From the NCBI GenBank assembly GCA_050084985.1, contig JBITNC010000001.1, forward strand, positions 125,054,001 to 125,118,000: DNA of 64,000 nt. The letters are read 5' to 3'. This DNA is from Nageia nagi (taxonomy: Eukaryota; Pinophyta). Below the pieces are notes generated by a model. That model did not search any database, was not told the DNA's origin, and saw only the letters and a program-made list of their open reading frames with translations. The translations under genes were made by a program, and so were the position numbers. Positions 23,701 through 35,700 of the stretch are shown here, piece by piece (position 1 is the first letter of the stretch; each line of letters begins with the position of its first letter).

Positions 23701-26700
23701 ATGCTGAGTGAAGATTTAAATAGAATGAACGAGAAGGCTGGTCTCAAAGTACCATTTGTGATGTTGTCCACCCAAACTTCAAGTGGCTCCCACATATAAC
23801 TGCAAAGGTCTAAGCAGGGATGTTTCATCTTAGCCATCATGTTGTGATCAATGCACATGAGACTATGGAGGTGGAAGATGATCCTAAAGATGTTGTGAAG
23901 ACATAATGGCTAGGAAAGTTTGGCTTGAACAACATTACATGGGGGATTTACTTTTACAATGGATTGAACATCGGAGAAGTAGAGGCTTACTACTTAGTAT
24001 GTGAGCATATCCTAAAGTGGTACTCCCCAAACCTTGGAAGATGTGCATATTAGTGGGTAACTCCTGAAAATGTTGTTGGAAGCATTGGCATTTGAGAGCG
24101 GAGAGAGGCATAAACTTTACAAGAAGTGCTTTTGCAACAAGTCTAGTTTTGATAGGGACTTTCCTATAGAATAGTTGTTAATAGCTAAAAGCATAGGTGA
24201 ACCAATTGGTGAAGTGTTTGGTTTAATGACTTCTTGATAAAGAAACATATAAGGTAGCCCAAAATTTGGTTCGTATTTGGGAGGGCCTTGTAAATTGGAC
24301 TCCTAAATATATGTAATATGTAGTGGGAGAAAGAGGGGACTCTTGTTTGACCTCAATAACAGTCAAAACTTGTTCAGAAATGTCTAATTACAATTTCATA
24401 CAATATCATAATAGCAACGGTGAGGAGGGAAGGGTCTTAACATCATGTAGTTGTTGGAACAAATGATGCCTTGACACTGTATCAAAGGACTTCATATGTT
24501 TGAGGATGACTGCCCACTTGTTATATCTTTGGGATGCTGTAAGCTGACTATAATCTTTTGAAATTGCTCCACTTCAGGCAATTAAGATCTACTGGTTGAC
24601 ATCTCTGGAGGCTTGTATATTTTCAACATTGGTTTGATTTGCATTTTCTTAAAATTATAGGGTAATGAATTAATCGCTATTTCTTATTTTTGTAAATACA
24701 ACCATAGAAATGTATCAAAATTTTTGAGTTTGACTAGGCACTTTCATGTGTTGAAGGTAAGGGAACTATATGGGCTTGATCTGGAGCAGAACTTTCGTAA
24801 TATAACCATCCCTTGTGAGGAGAAGCCCCGACCTCTTTACCTTGGAACTGCTACTCATATAGGTAAAAATTTTAATATTCTTTGGTCTACCTTGGAATTT
24901 ATATAGTAGTCATGAGTCTTTTGAGATTTGTTTTTGATATTTTACCTACTATTCCTCTTTCATATGATCATAAGGTCTTGATGCATCTTGTCATAGTGCT
25001 GTTTGAGTTTTTTGGGATATTGTATATTGCAGGTATTATGCCTGCAGAGGGGATTCCCAGCTTGTTGAAAGTGCTTCTACCACCAGACTGCATTGGTCTT
25101 TCTAAATTGTAAGCAAAAGTGGTGACTACTGTTTTGCAGTATTAGATGGAATTTCCTTTTCATGTGTGCAATTGTTATGATTGCTTGTATCACCTACGTT
25201 GCTGACACCTTACGATTGATTGATTTCATTATATTTGGATAGTAGGCTGTGTACATAGGGATTAGTAATTATTACAAAAATATCATATAAATAGGAGCGT
25301 ATGTAATGCTTATAATCATCATATTGGAAAATTAAATCTTCATTAGTTATTTCCAAATATTTAGATGTTCTCTTGAAGTCGGAAAGCTAGTGGAAGTTCA
25401 CCCCCTCAAATTTGTGGAGGCTATTATCTTTGGACTTTTACTGTGCAATATTTTGCTATTTGAAGTTATTCTTTAGTTGCTTTTCAATTATGTTGTTGTA
25501 ATTGGGATATTGTTCTGTTATTTTTGTTGGCTAGTGAGTAAGAACAATTTAGAGTGTTCATTTACACACAACAATGCATGAGTTAAGAGTTAAGTAAAAT
25601 GAACAAAAACTTATGAGCCTTTTTGGAAGGCATAAATTTGTTGGCATGCAGTTGAAAGACTTTTTGTTTTGTGTTTTCTTTGTTGCTGTGAGATTTCTTT
25701 TTTGTTAGACCAAAAAAAGGCCACTGGTAAATTAAGGGGTCTTTTATAAAGGAATTCAAAACCTGTTTTTAAAGATTTGCAATAGCATAGGCAACAACCT
25801 GCTATTGTTTATTTTAGAGTACATTTACTAATCCCAGAAAATTGGCACCTATTTCTTACATATTTTAGTTTTTTTGGAGAGTGGGACTTCTATGAAGAGC
25901 TTAGCACTTCGTTCTTCTGTAACTTGTAGTAGTAAGCATTCATTCTTCTACGATTACCAAATAGTGAAGCTCGACATACCATCCAAAGTTGACTGTTTGC
26001 CTTCAGCTACGGCCTTGGTTGTTTCTCTTTGCTGAACCTTCCCTTCACTTGGGTGTCCAGCCTTGTTTTGTCTTGTGTCAATCAATTTCTTTGTGCTTCT
26101 TCTTAAGGGAATCCTAAGTGGGTGTCTCTTCACAGTTGTATCTTTATCCAATATTTTCTTGTTGGTAACTTGTTGCCATGCCTCATTTTTTGGCAAATTG
26201 CTTTGTAGCGTGATTGGGCTATGACATTTGAATCGTCATTCATCTGATCTTCTTCTTCTTCTGTGGTTGTCAGCTCTCTTCCTTCCATTCGGTTTGTATT
26301 ATCATTATTTTCTTTGTGACCTTCTTTGACTACAATAGTGATTCAATAGAATTCTCCATTTGTTGCACTGACACTTCATTGTTTGTTGGATTATTGTTAT
26401 TGCTTTCAACCTCACCTTGTGGAATTTCACCTTCTTCATGTTTTGATGGGTTTCTTGCTGTCACTTGGTCTTTCAGCTCTTGATGTTGTTTTGGTCTCCA
26501 TTCTTTGCATCCTTCATCTATTACAGTTACCTTTGTTGAGCATGATCATAGGTTGTGTCTGACCAAGCCACATGACGAGCATAGGTAGTTGTTTTCATAG
26601 CACAACTCTTGAACCATCCTCCTATCTCGAATTCAAGCATGATTGAAGTAGGAAGCTTCACTCCAAATTCAACCGTGACAAATATTCTTGCTGCCAACAT

Positions 26701-29700
26701 TCTTGTTCGGGCTTTTGTGACTTCATCAACAACAATGAATTTTCAAAAGGATCTTGCAAGACCCTCAAAGACTTTTTGATGCCAAAAATCAAAAGATAGG
26801 TGCGTAAGGGTGACCCAAATGGAGCAATGATTATTTGGGCCTTAACTGGATTGAAACTAGGTTGCCATTTCTCCAAAAACAATCCTCGTTTCTTGAAGAA
26901 CCAAGGAGTGCTCGGAATAAAGTCTCAATTCTCCTTGCATCCAAACACGAACATAATGTAATCGTAGGGCATCACAATGACATCCAAGCTGCCCTTAATC
27001 TTCCATTGCAACTTAGGCCATTATCTGATTAGACCAATACTCGGTCAAGCACCATGAAGCTTCCCTAGCAAACTATGTTGACCTTTTTTTGCTGATTGAT
27101 CATGGAATTTTGAGACATAGTTTGTCTCATTTCTTTTCTACTTCAAGCGGAGGCCCAACATCTGTCTTTGCCTCTTCCATGAAGAGGCTCCGCCAAGAGT
27201 GTTAAGGCATTGCCATTGCTTCAGGGACATCAAAAGCTTAGGAAAGCCACAAAGCCAAGTGACAATCATAGTTCCTGTTGTGAATAGATGTCTTGATCAT
27301 AGCTTTTTCCTATCATGTTATTGGTGATGGTTTCTTTTGCCTCTTGTGATAAAATAAAAATGTTTCAACTCGTCACATTGTAAATGATTCATCCTTACTA
27401 TCTTTATTGTTGTTACTTAACATATGTTTTTCATTTGCAAGTAATATTCGATTAAAATTCAAATTTATTTGAAAACAATGAATTATGAATCAACATGAAG
27501 GAATTTTTTAAATATTCTCATTGGGAAGTGTGATGAACCAAATGTTGATCTTGAGGAGGGTGTAAGATCTCATGTATTATCAAGAACCATACGAAAATAA
27601 GGTATGATTTTGATTTAAATTTTTATTTTGGTACTATCATGATTTGTGAGGTACACCTTGAAAGTTACCCTCATAGTCCATTTTGGATAATTGTTGAAAA
27701 GGAGGATTTTGAAAGGATCCTGAACCTTGTACAATTGTAAGATAGGAAATACGATTTAAAAAAAGTGAAAATGTAAATGTTGCTAGATACAAAATTCCAC
27801 TTTTCACAGGAGGTAACTACCAGGAGGACTACTGGAAAATACACGGGATTGGAGACCCCAAAGGACCCTTCCCCATAGAAGGGCTAAGAAGAGAGTTCCC
27901 TTCCAATGCATTCCTTCCTTCACTTGAAGGTTTCTAAAAAATGACACCAAATTTGAAATAGGGCAAGGGATTGCAAAAACACAATTTCCACCCAATAGGA
28001 ACAAATCCCCACAAAAGGGCCTTACCTTGTAAGAAATAAGGGTGAAAGTTTTCCAAGCCCACCCTAAACTTCTTCTCATTGATCTATTAAGGAAGTCTTG
28101 CATCACGAGAAGCCTCTAGTCAAGCATTCTTTGAGAAATAGCGCCTAAGATTTCAGAAAATGAATCTTTTTCATGTGCCTTTTTTTACACTTATGACTTT
28201 TTGTTACATGTAATGACCCATGGGGTCCACTGCGAGCTTGACGTCCACCCCTAGGGGACGTTTGGGCATGAAATAAGTAATTTAGGAATGTTTTGCTACT
28301 TAGGGGTGATTTTGTAGTTAGAAGTGCAAATTTAGCCATTGCATTTGTACTTAAGCATTAATTGTAACCAAGCGTTGGGTATTAAAGTCAAATTGTGAGC
28401 CCCAAAGTGGGACGTCACCCTCTTTGGATAGATAGTCATTTAATGTTATTTTATTTGATAATAATGGCCCAATGACTTGATTGTGCTCATCCCAAGGTGG
28501 AATAATAGCACCAAGCTTTGGATGACTCATTGTTGTAAATGCACCTCATTCAAAGACCCCCACGCATGTATTGTTGTGGCGCTCCACTTGCATGGATTCC
28601 TAAGCAAGATATAAGCCACCCAGTGAGACATCTAGCTATTTAGGGTCTTGGCGGATCATTTGAAAGCAATTGTTGATCATATTTGATCTTCTTACATTCA
28701 GAGTGTGGCATGGAGTCATCTCTTAGGCCTTTTGTGGACAAAACCCTACAGGAGAAGGAGCTAGTGGGAGAAAAACCCCACTAGATCTTGTTAAGGGCAG
28801 AAACCCTTGACCATTAGTTACCTTAGTTCTTCAGTTGTACACATCCATATCCAGACTTCAGAATTTGCCCAAAAAAGTTGGATGAATGCCCTTGAGCATA
28901 CGTCTGAGGTGGATGAAGGATTTCATGAGGAAAGGGAGGTTCAACCTCAAGATTCAGCTGAAAAAAAGTTCAATGATCTATTGACCATGATGAAAACCCT
29001 AGCAAAGCAAATGCTAATTTAGAATGAACGAGCGGACATAAAAGATGCATTGAAGAGAGATGCAAGGCATGGGGAAAGCCCCAGGATGCCCCAAACTAGA
29101 AGATTTGCATAGAAGGGATTAGTGGAGGATTATGTGTTTGAGTTCCAACGCATAGCCATCATGGTACCCAACGTCTTGGAGAGAGGGTGACATTCCTATT
29201 CTGTGAGGGCTTACTGGAGCCGCTTAGAGGGTTGGTGAAAGCCTTTTCACGTATACTACTGTAGGATGCTATTAAGAGAGCCCTAGACTTGGAGCCCATA
29301 ATGTTGAGGGCTAGAGCTCTCCCTCCCATCCATCCACCTGCACCAGCAAGAGGGGCTGTTCATGGAGCCACGTATGGTAGATCCAAACCCATAATCACCA
29401 CATTGGAGGGAGGATTGGATGCAACTTCCAAAAATGAGCTAAGGAAGAAGAATTTGTGTTTCTCTTGTAAGAAACCCTGGGAGAGAGGCCACTTGGGCCA
29501 CCCCATGTTAAGCCTCCTTTGTTAGATAGTAGGGAAGCAGTGAGAGGGTTGATTGTCTCACTTGGAGGAGTGCTGAAATACTTCACCCTCAAGGTCAAGG
29601 GACAAGCGGCCAACCAAGAGGTCATGGTATTGATAGATCTAGGTGCAATGTACAACTTCATTGATGAGGAGTTTGTGAGGAAGAAGGGACTCAAAACTAA

Positions 29701-32700
29701 AGATTTTGAGGGTTTCGTGTCACCAATGCTAATGGAAAACTCACTTCAGTGGACAAGATAGTGGAGAAATTTGGAGTGAAGATCCAAGAATTTGTTGCAA
29801 GACAAGATTTCTATGTCTACCCATTGGATGGGATTCCTCACCTCATATTGGGAGTTCTATGGCTTTTTAATTTGGGAGATCTACACACCAATTATTAGAA
29901 ATTGGTGATGAGATTTGCAGTAGATGGGGAGTATACTTTTCAAGGACTATTTTCGTCAAGCATCATCTAGTAGGATGGAGGTGATAGCTTGGAGGGGTGA
30001 CATATGAAATATAAAGCCTTCGCAAGGTGGACGTCCATATCCCATACATGACTAAAAATCACGTTGGGAAGGGAGGAGGTCTCATTCTGGAAATGTATAA
30101 ATTGATTGATGCGCTTGTTTTGTTGATTACTGATTTCATTTCATGTCATTCAGCCATGGACGTCGGTGCTAGGAGAGCCTTTTTGCATACAAGTGAGACA
30201 ATACTTGTTAAGAATGAGACATTAACGATCTTCTTCAAGATCATTTGCTACATAAGAAGGATGATTACTGTTAGAAACAGGAGCATTGCTTGGATTGTTG
30301 TTGGTTCTCATGCTTGGAGAGATTACATTGGAGTAACAAGACACTCACAAGGTGTGCGTGAGGCTTCTTGGTCGTCTATTTTCCATGCACTGCCTAAAAG
30401 CCATGGTTGGATTGAAGGGAATCTCAGTTGGGAAGGGTACGACTTGGTTGATAAAGATGTTTTGATGAGTTTTGATTTCATTTCATGTTATTTTGGTATG
30501 TACGTGGGCACTAGGAAGGCCATCTTGTATGTATTGGATGCTGTACTTCGTGACGATCTGTTTGTTGCTGATATGGACATGGTTTTGACATCATTTGGTC
30601 ACAAATTGATGGAAAAAATGAATGATTATTTAGGTGCACTATTTGCTGATGATATCTTCATTGATTTGGCATTGTTTGGGCACCATTTGGAGACTTACAC
30701 ATTTCACAGGGGTTGCGTTGTTAGATGATAACAATCAGCCTGATATTACATTGTTTGGGTGCCATTTTGGGGTTGTGATTCACTTCATAAGGGCTGCAGT
30801 GATTGCCGATAAAAGTGGGACTGCTATAGTACTCTATAATCATAATTTGGAGGCTGTTGTTGATTGCATGAGGATGGTACTGATTGCTCATAACAGTAGG
30901 ATTGCCTATGGACTCTTCAATCATGTATTTGAGATAGCAGATAAGTGTGCATACACTGCTGTTACAAATAAGACATTAATGATCTTCTTCAAGATCATTG
31001 GTGATGTATTGAGGATTGAATTTGAGAATGTTGAGGGGGCTGTTCTTCACACACTAACGACTGCATTTAATGATGCATTGACTACTGATGAAAGAAGGGC
31101 ATTATTGATCTTCATCAAGATTATAGAGACAGTATTACAAGAGAGATTAGGGGCTGATTTGTGCATGAAGAAGGCTGCAATTGATGACATGAAAAGGGTG
31201 CAAGAGATGTACTTGATACTGGCTGACAATACATACAGTGGGGAAATGTTGGGATTTGAAGGACATGAGTTAGTAGATTTCATATATGCTTGTATGAAGA
31301 TGGTGCTTGAGAAATTTTATGCAGCATGTATGAATCTGGATGATGCAATTGTACCAATGGATATATGGAAGATTAAGTTTCAGCACATGACAGACTCAAG
31401 TACAACATTTGGATTCTGGAATTGCTTGGGGTCAAGCAATTTCGGGATAGGAGGTTTGTCATGTGCCTTTTTTTACACTTATGCCTTTTTGTTACATGTA
31501 ATGACCCATGGGGTCCATTGGGAGCTTGACGTCCACCCTAAGGAAACGTTTGGGCATTAAATTAAGTAATTTAGGAATGTTTTACTACTTAGGGGTGATT
31601 TTGTAGTTAGAAGTGCTAATTTAGCCATTGCATTTGTACTTAGGCATTAATTGTAACCAAGCGTTGGGTATTTAAGTAAAATTGTGAGCCTTAAAGTGGT
31701 ATGTCACCCTCCTTGGATAGATAGAGTCATTTAGTCTTCCTTTATTTGATAATAATAGCCCAACGACTTGATTGTGCTCATCTCAATGTGGAATCCTTGT
31801 GCCAAGCTTAGGATGACTCCTTATTGTAAATGCAACTCATTCAAAGACCGCCACGCATGTATTCTTGTGGCGCTCCATTGGCATGGATTCCTAGGCAAGA
31901 TCTAGGCCACCTAGTGAGACATCTAGCTATTTAGGGGCTTGGCGCATCATTTGGAAGCAACTTTTGATCATATTTCATCTTCTTACATTCAAAGTGTGGC
32001 TTGGGGTCATCTCTTGGGCCTTCTACGGACCAAACCCTGCAGGAGAAGGAGCTAGTGGGATGAAAACCCCATTAGATCTGGTTAACGAAGGAAACCCTTG
32101 ACCATTGGTTACCTCAGTTCTTCAGTTGTACACATCCAGATTCAATTGTACACATCCAAATCCAAACGTCAACTTCCTAGGAGCTTATTCCATTGTTGAG
32201 TGCTTCGTTTGGCTACCCTAGCTTGACGTCAAGCCTCCTTAGCTATTTTAAGATTGTAATTGCTCTAGTTGATGTGATATTGAGGCGTGGGCCCTTGGAT
32301 CTGTAAAATCCCAACTATTCTCAATGTGGAAATTAGCCAAGCAAATATCAAATTAATATCAAGATAAGCATCCAAGCATGCCACCAATGATCTAGGGCAT
32401 CAAATAAGTCATACAATAAGCCAGAAAAACCCAACGATGTACCCTTCAAGCAAAACACATTTATCAAGCATAATGCATCAATAAAAATCTAGAAATTATG
32501 AAGTCACACCAAGAGGAGTAAAATTGCATCAACACATCACAATACGAGACAACAAGTGAGATTCAAATGTGCCACAGTTGGATTAATGAATAATGATGAG
32601 ATCAATATAATACCAAGCCCAAGAGGCTTCAACGTTGGCCTCCAAGGAGCCAACTAGGGCACACTTATGTGAAAGGATGAATATTGTTGCCGAAACCACT

Positions 32701-35700
32701 GTAGAGCAACAACACTCCACCAGATCTGTGGATACCACACTAAAGGGCTCCTTGACGACTATGCGATCGAATGTAGTTCCAGAATACCACCGGATGGATT
32801 CAAAGGTGCAGACCGCTATGGACTTCTTAGGGTAGGGCAACCTAACAACACGAACACTCACCTCAATCGCTAGTCAAAAGGTGTTCCAAGCCTCCTGGAC
32901 TCTTTTTGGTCTACACGCCCAAGGGTGCTTGATGCCGCCAGGACTTGAGTAGTAAAAGGGGGTTTCAATATCAAATTTAGTATGTCCTTGAAATGAGGTT
33001 CCAACACCTTTTATAACACATCACTAGATCTGGATCTCACCTCAAAGCCATCACCTTGCCTCCCCAATCCAACGTTAGGCTCATAGAGGCTCCATAATGT
33101 CCAATGTGGGTGCTTAGGGGTCATTACAAGCCCAACGTAGGTGTCTAGGGTCTTTATAAGCGCAACATGGGTCCTCATGCTCAACGAAGGTGCTTGGGAG
33201 TCAATCATGCCATGGGGGGGTCAAGAGGTCATGCGTGGGTGTCTTGGTATCACCATGGGTCAACGTGGGGGTCTAGAAGTCTCCCCAAGGCTGTTGCATA
33301 TATACAAGTGCTCCTAAATCCAATGTTGGGGCTATTAAGTGATTGTCCATGCTCCAGTGCTATCTAGGTGCTATACAAGTCTTGGAATTCCCACAATTAC
33401 TATTTAGGATCTCCAAGTGCACAATTAAATAATGCTAACTCATATTAAGCTTGGGAGGAAAACGTCCCACATGGGGCTCATAACGTGGGTCCGATGGACC
33501 ATTATATTTCTATCCCAAGTAACTAACAACAAATAAATAAATAAATAAAATATTTACAAAAGGGAACATCTAGGATTCCAAGTTTATTTATTTTTATTCA
33601 AAGAGGATGTTACTAGATCTCACTTTTTCTGTCCATTTTGAGCTTCTTGGTGTGGCGGTGGTATTTTTGGGCAATATTTTGGTGTTTGGCATTATTTTTG
33701 AGCTTGGCATAGTTCGTTGGGTTTGAGGACTAATAATTTTGCATAAGAATAAATTTGGGACATCTCAATCTCGCCCAAAGATAGAAAGATTTATTGGGAG
33801 AACTAGTCCAAGCACCCCTTCATTTGTTTGCAATAAAACAATTGGGTTCTCATTCTTCCTCTTCCCTTTCATGATCGAGTTTCCAAACAAAAACCCAATA
33901 ATAGCTTGGGGGACAAAATTCTCTAGGGTTTTAGTACCCCCTATACCAATTAGTGTTTGTGAGATGAGAAAACCCCATAAAAAGTCCCTTGCAGAAGGCA
34001 TCTCCAGTTCACCTTGAGAACAAATGCTCGTGGGGCAAAAATGAGAACTCGTAAGGAAAATTCTTAAGGCAAAGAGAAAAACTCAAAAAAATATAAAGAA
34101 GAGGAAACCCCTCTCAACCTTGATATTTGTTGGTTCAAGGCTTGCCTTGAGACAAAAAACATCTTCAAGAATTGACCAGGTACTCGAATCTCCTCTAATC
34201 CTAACATGCAAAGGACATCAACTGTGATGATCCCAAATCGATGGATCATGCTCAAACGTGCCCTAGGAGAGGGATGTTTGTCTTCAAGCTTTGGATCTAG
34301 CCAATTCAATTCAAAATGCACAAACAGTCCAACGTCTAGCTAATTATGGGGAAATTGCTGTAATAAACTCAAAATGCTCATAAAAACCCAACGTAGGAAC
34401 AAAGAAGGCAAAACATAAAATAAACTACGAAATAGCACTTCTAGATCCAACGTTCATGTAGAGGGAGACAAATAGCAAATCGTAGATAGCAAATGTAATT
34501 GTATTAAGATAGAGAATGCATAACCACAATTACAATATATTTTTGGTGCCTAAGGAGCTTGCACAAAGGTTGCCTCCAATAGGTGTTTTTGCAGATGGTT
34601 CTAGGGCCTAACCATTTGTAGCAGCAAGGCCAAGCCTAGGGCTTTCGTAGTTCTCTGTGATGGAACAAACAAGGTTCCTCTCTTGAATGGCTGGAGTAAG
34701 CTCAAGGTTAACCTTTAGTCACTTTAAGACTTCAAGTACAGATTGCTCCACAAGTGGCAAAGAAAGAGTTCTCACACTCAGTTCGATAAAAGGGGGTTTA
34801 TTCATAAATTCAACGTATCTTGTGTAATCCAGAAGTTTTTATATAGGAGAGGTAGTCAATCTTCTAATCTTGCGTTGAGGTGATCTAATTGTGCATAATG
34901 ATGATTTGTGTGCTCATGATGCTAATGTCTAGGATGGAGAGCCTTGGGATGAACGAAATCACATCCAATGGCCTAGAAATGCAATGTTGGGATGAATGGG
35001 CCTTAGAGGTGCCTTGGTGTTAGTGCCATACGCTAGGATCTCACTAGGAGGGTGATGTGGGGATTTGGGTTGTCTTGATGCCCAACGTGGGGTGTCGAAT
35101 TCCACACAAGCCCAACGTCTAAGGAGGATAGCTCTTTAATGCCTCATGATACCAAATTCCTCTTTGGATGTGCCACGTCCAAGCTTGGAAGCCTTTATGA
35201 TGCCTCGTAATCTGTGTGTAATCACATAGGGGGATGCTCTACCTTGAAGAGGGGAGCATTAATGATGAGAGGACCATCTAATGCCAATCTATAATCATCA
35301 AGGCTAAATATGCAACGTCTTATTAATTGGAGACTAATATTGCATTTACAATTATAATGGCATTGGTTTCATTAATACAACATTTTTGGCATATGAAGGC
35401 ACTCAACTATACATAATGAACTAAATAAAGGCCAATTGTTCAATAATGCATTTAACTAAGTCTCTAAGTGGAACTTACAATAATTGACCAAAAACTACTA
35501 AAATAGACAAAATTACTCCTAAACTAATGTTTCCATTTGCTAGTGGTGAAATGGGGAAAACAACATTAAAATGCGGACATTACACTAACGACCCTCTACT
35601 AGAAAACCAAATGCTAGCAAAAGGAGCTCTACCTTCAAAAGAATTTCCTCCATAGAAACCCCAAGCAACTCTTGAGAGTTATATTGCATCTTTCCATTCA

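Larger units (their letters stand above)
28169..33700 (+). mobile_element. Gypsy-like LTR element without polymerase, carrying a nested solo LTR
   Basis: A left LTR from about 28169 and a right LTR from 31457 share long near-identical stretches (TAGGGGTGATTTTGTAGTTA and others). Between them lie gag remnants (28857-29510), an aspartic protease (29519-29940) and a long open repetitive region (30027-31456). No RT, RNase H or integrase is seen. A purine-rich GGGATAGGAGG precedes the right LTR, as a polypurine tract should. The right LTR is split by the solo LTR at 32302-33614. The left LTR seems to lose its 3' end near 28855, and no primer binding site is seen. The right border is approximate. 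Confidence 0.75.

Noticed and set aside
24721-24906. Open frame through exon e into the next intron
   Set aside because: It runs past the GTAAAA donor at 24863; family alignment ends at the donor.
30721-30924. Minus-strand frames within the repetitive open region (also 31047-31283)
   Set aside because: Shorter than the + strand frames and without recognisable motifs; treated as shadows.
33739-34017. 92-codon + strand frame
   Set aside because: No family resemblance, and an equally open frame on the opposite strand; likely composition.
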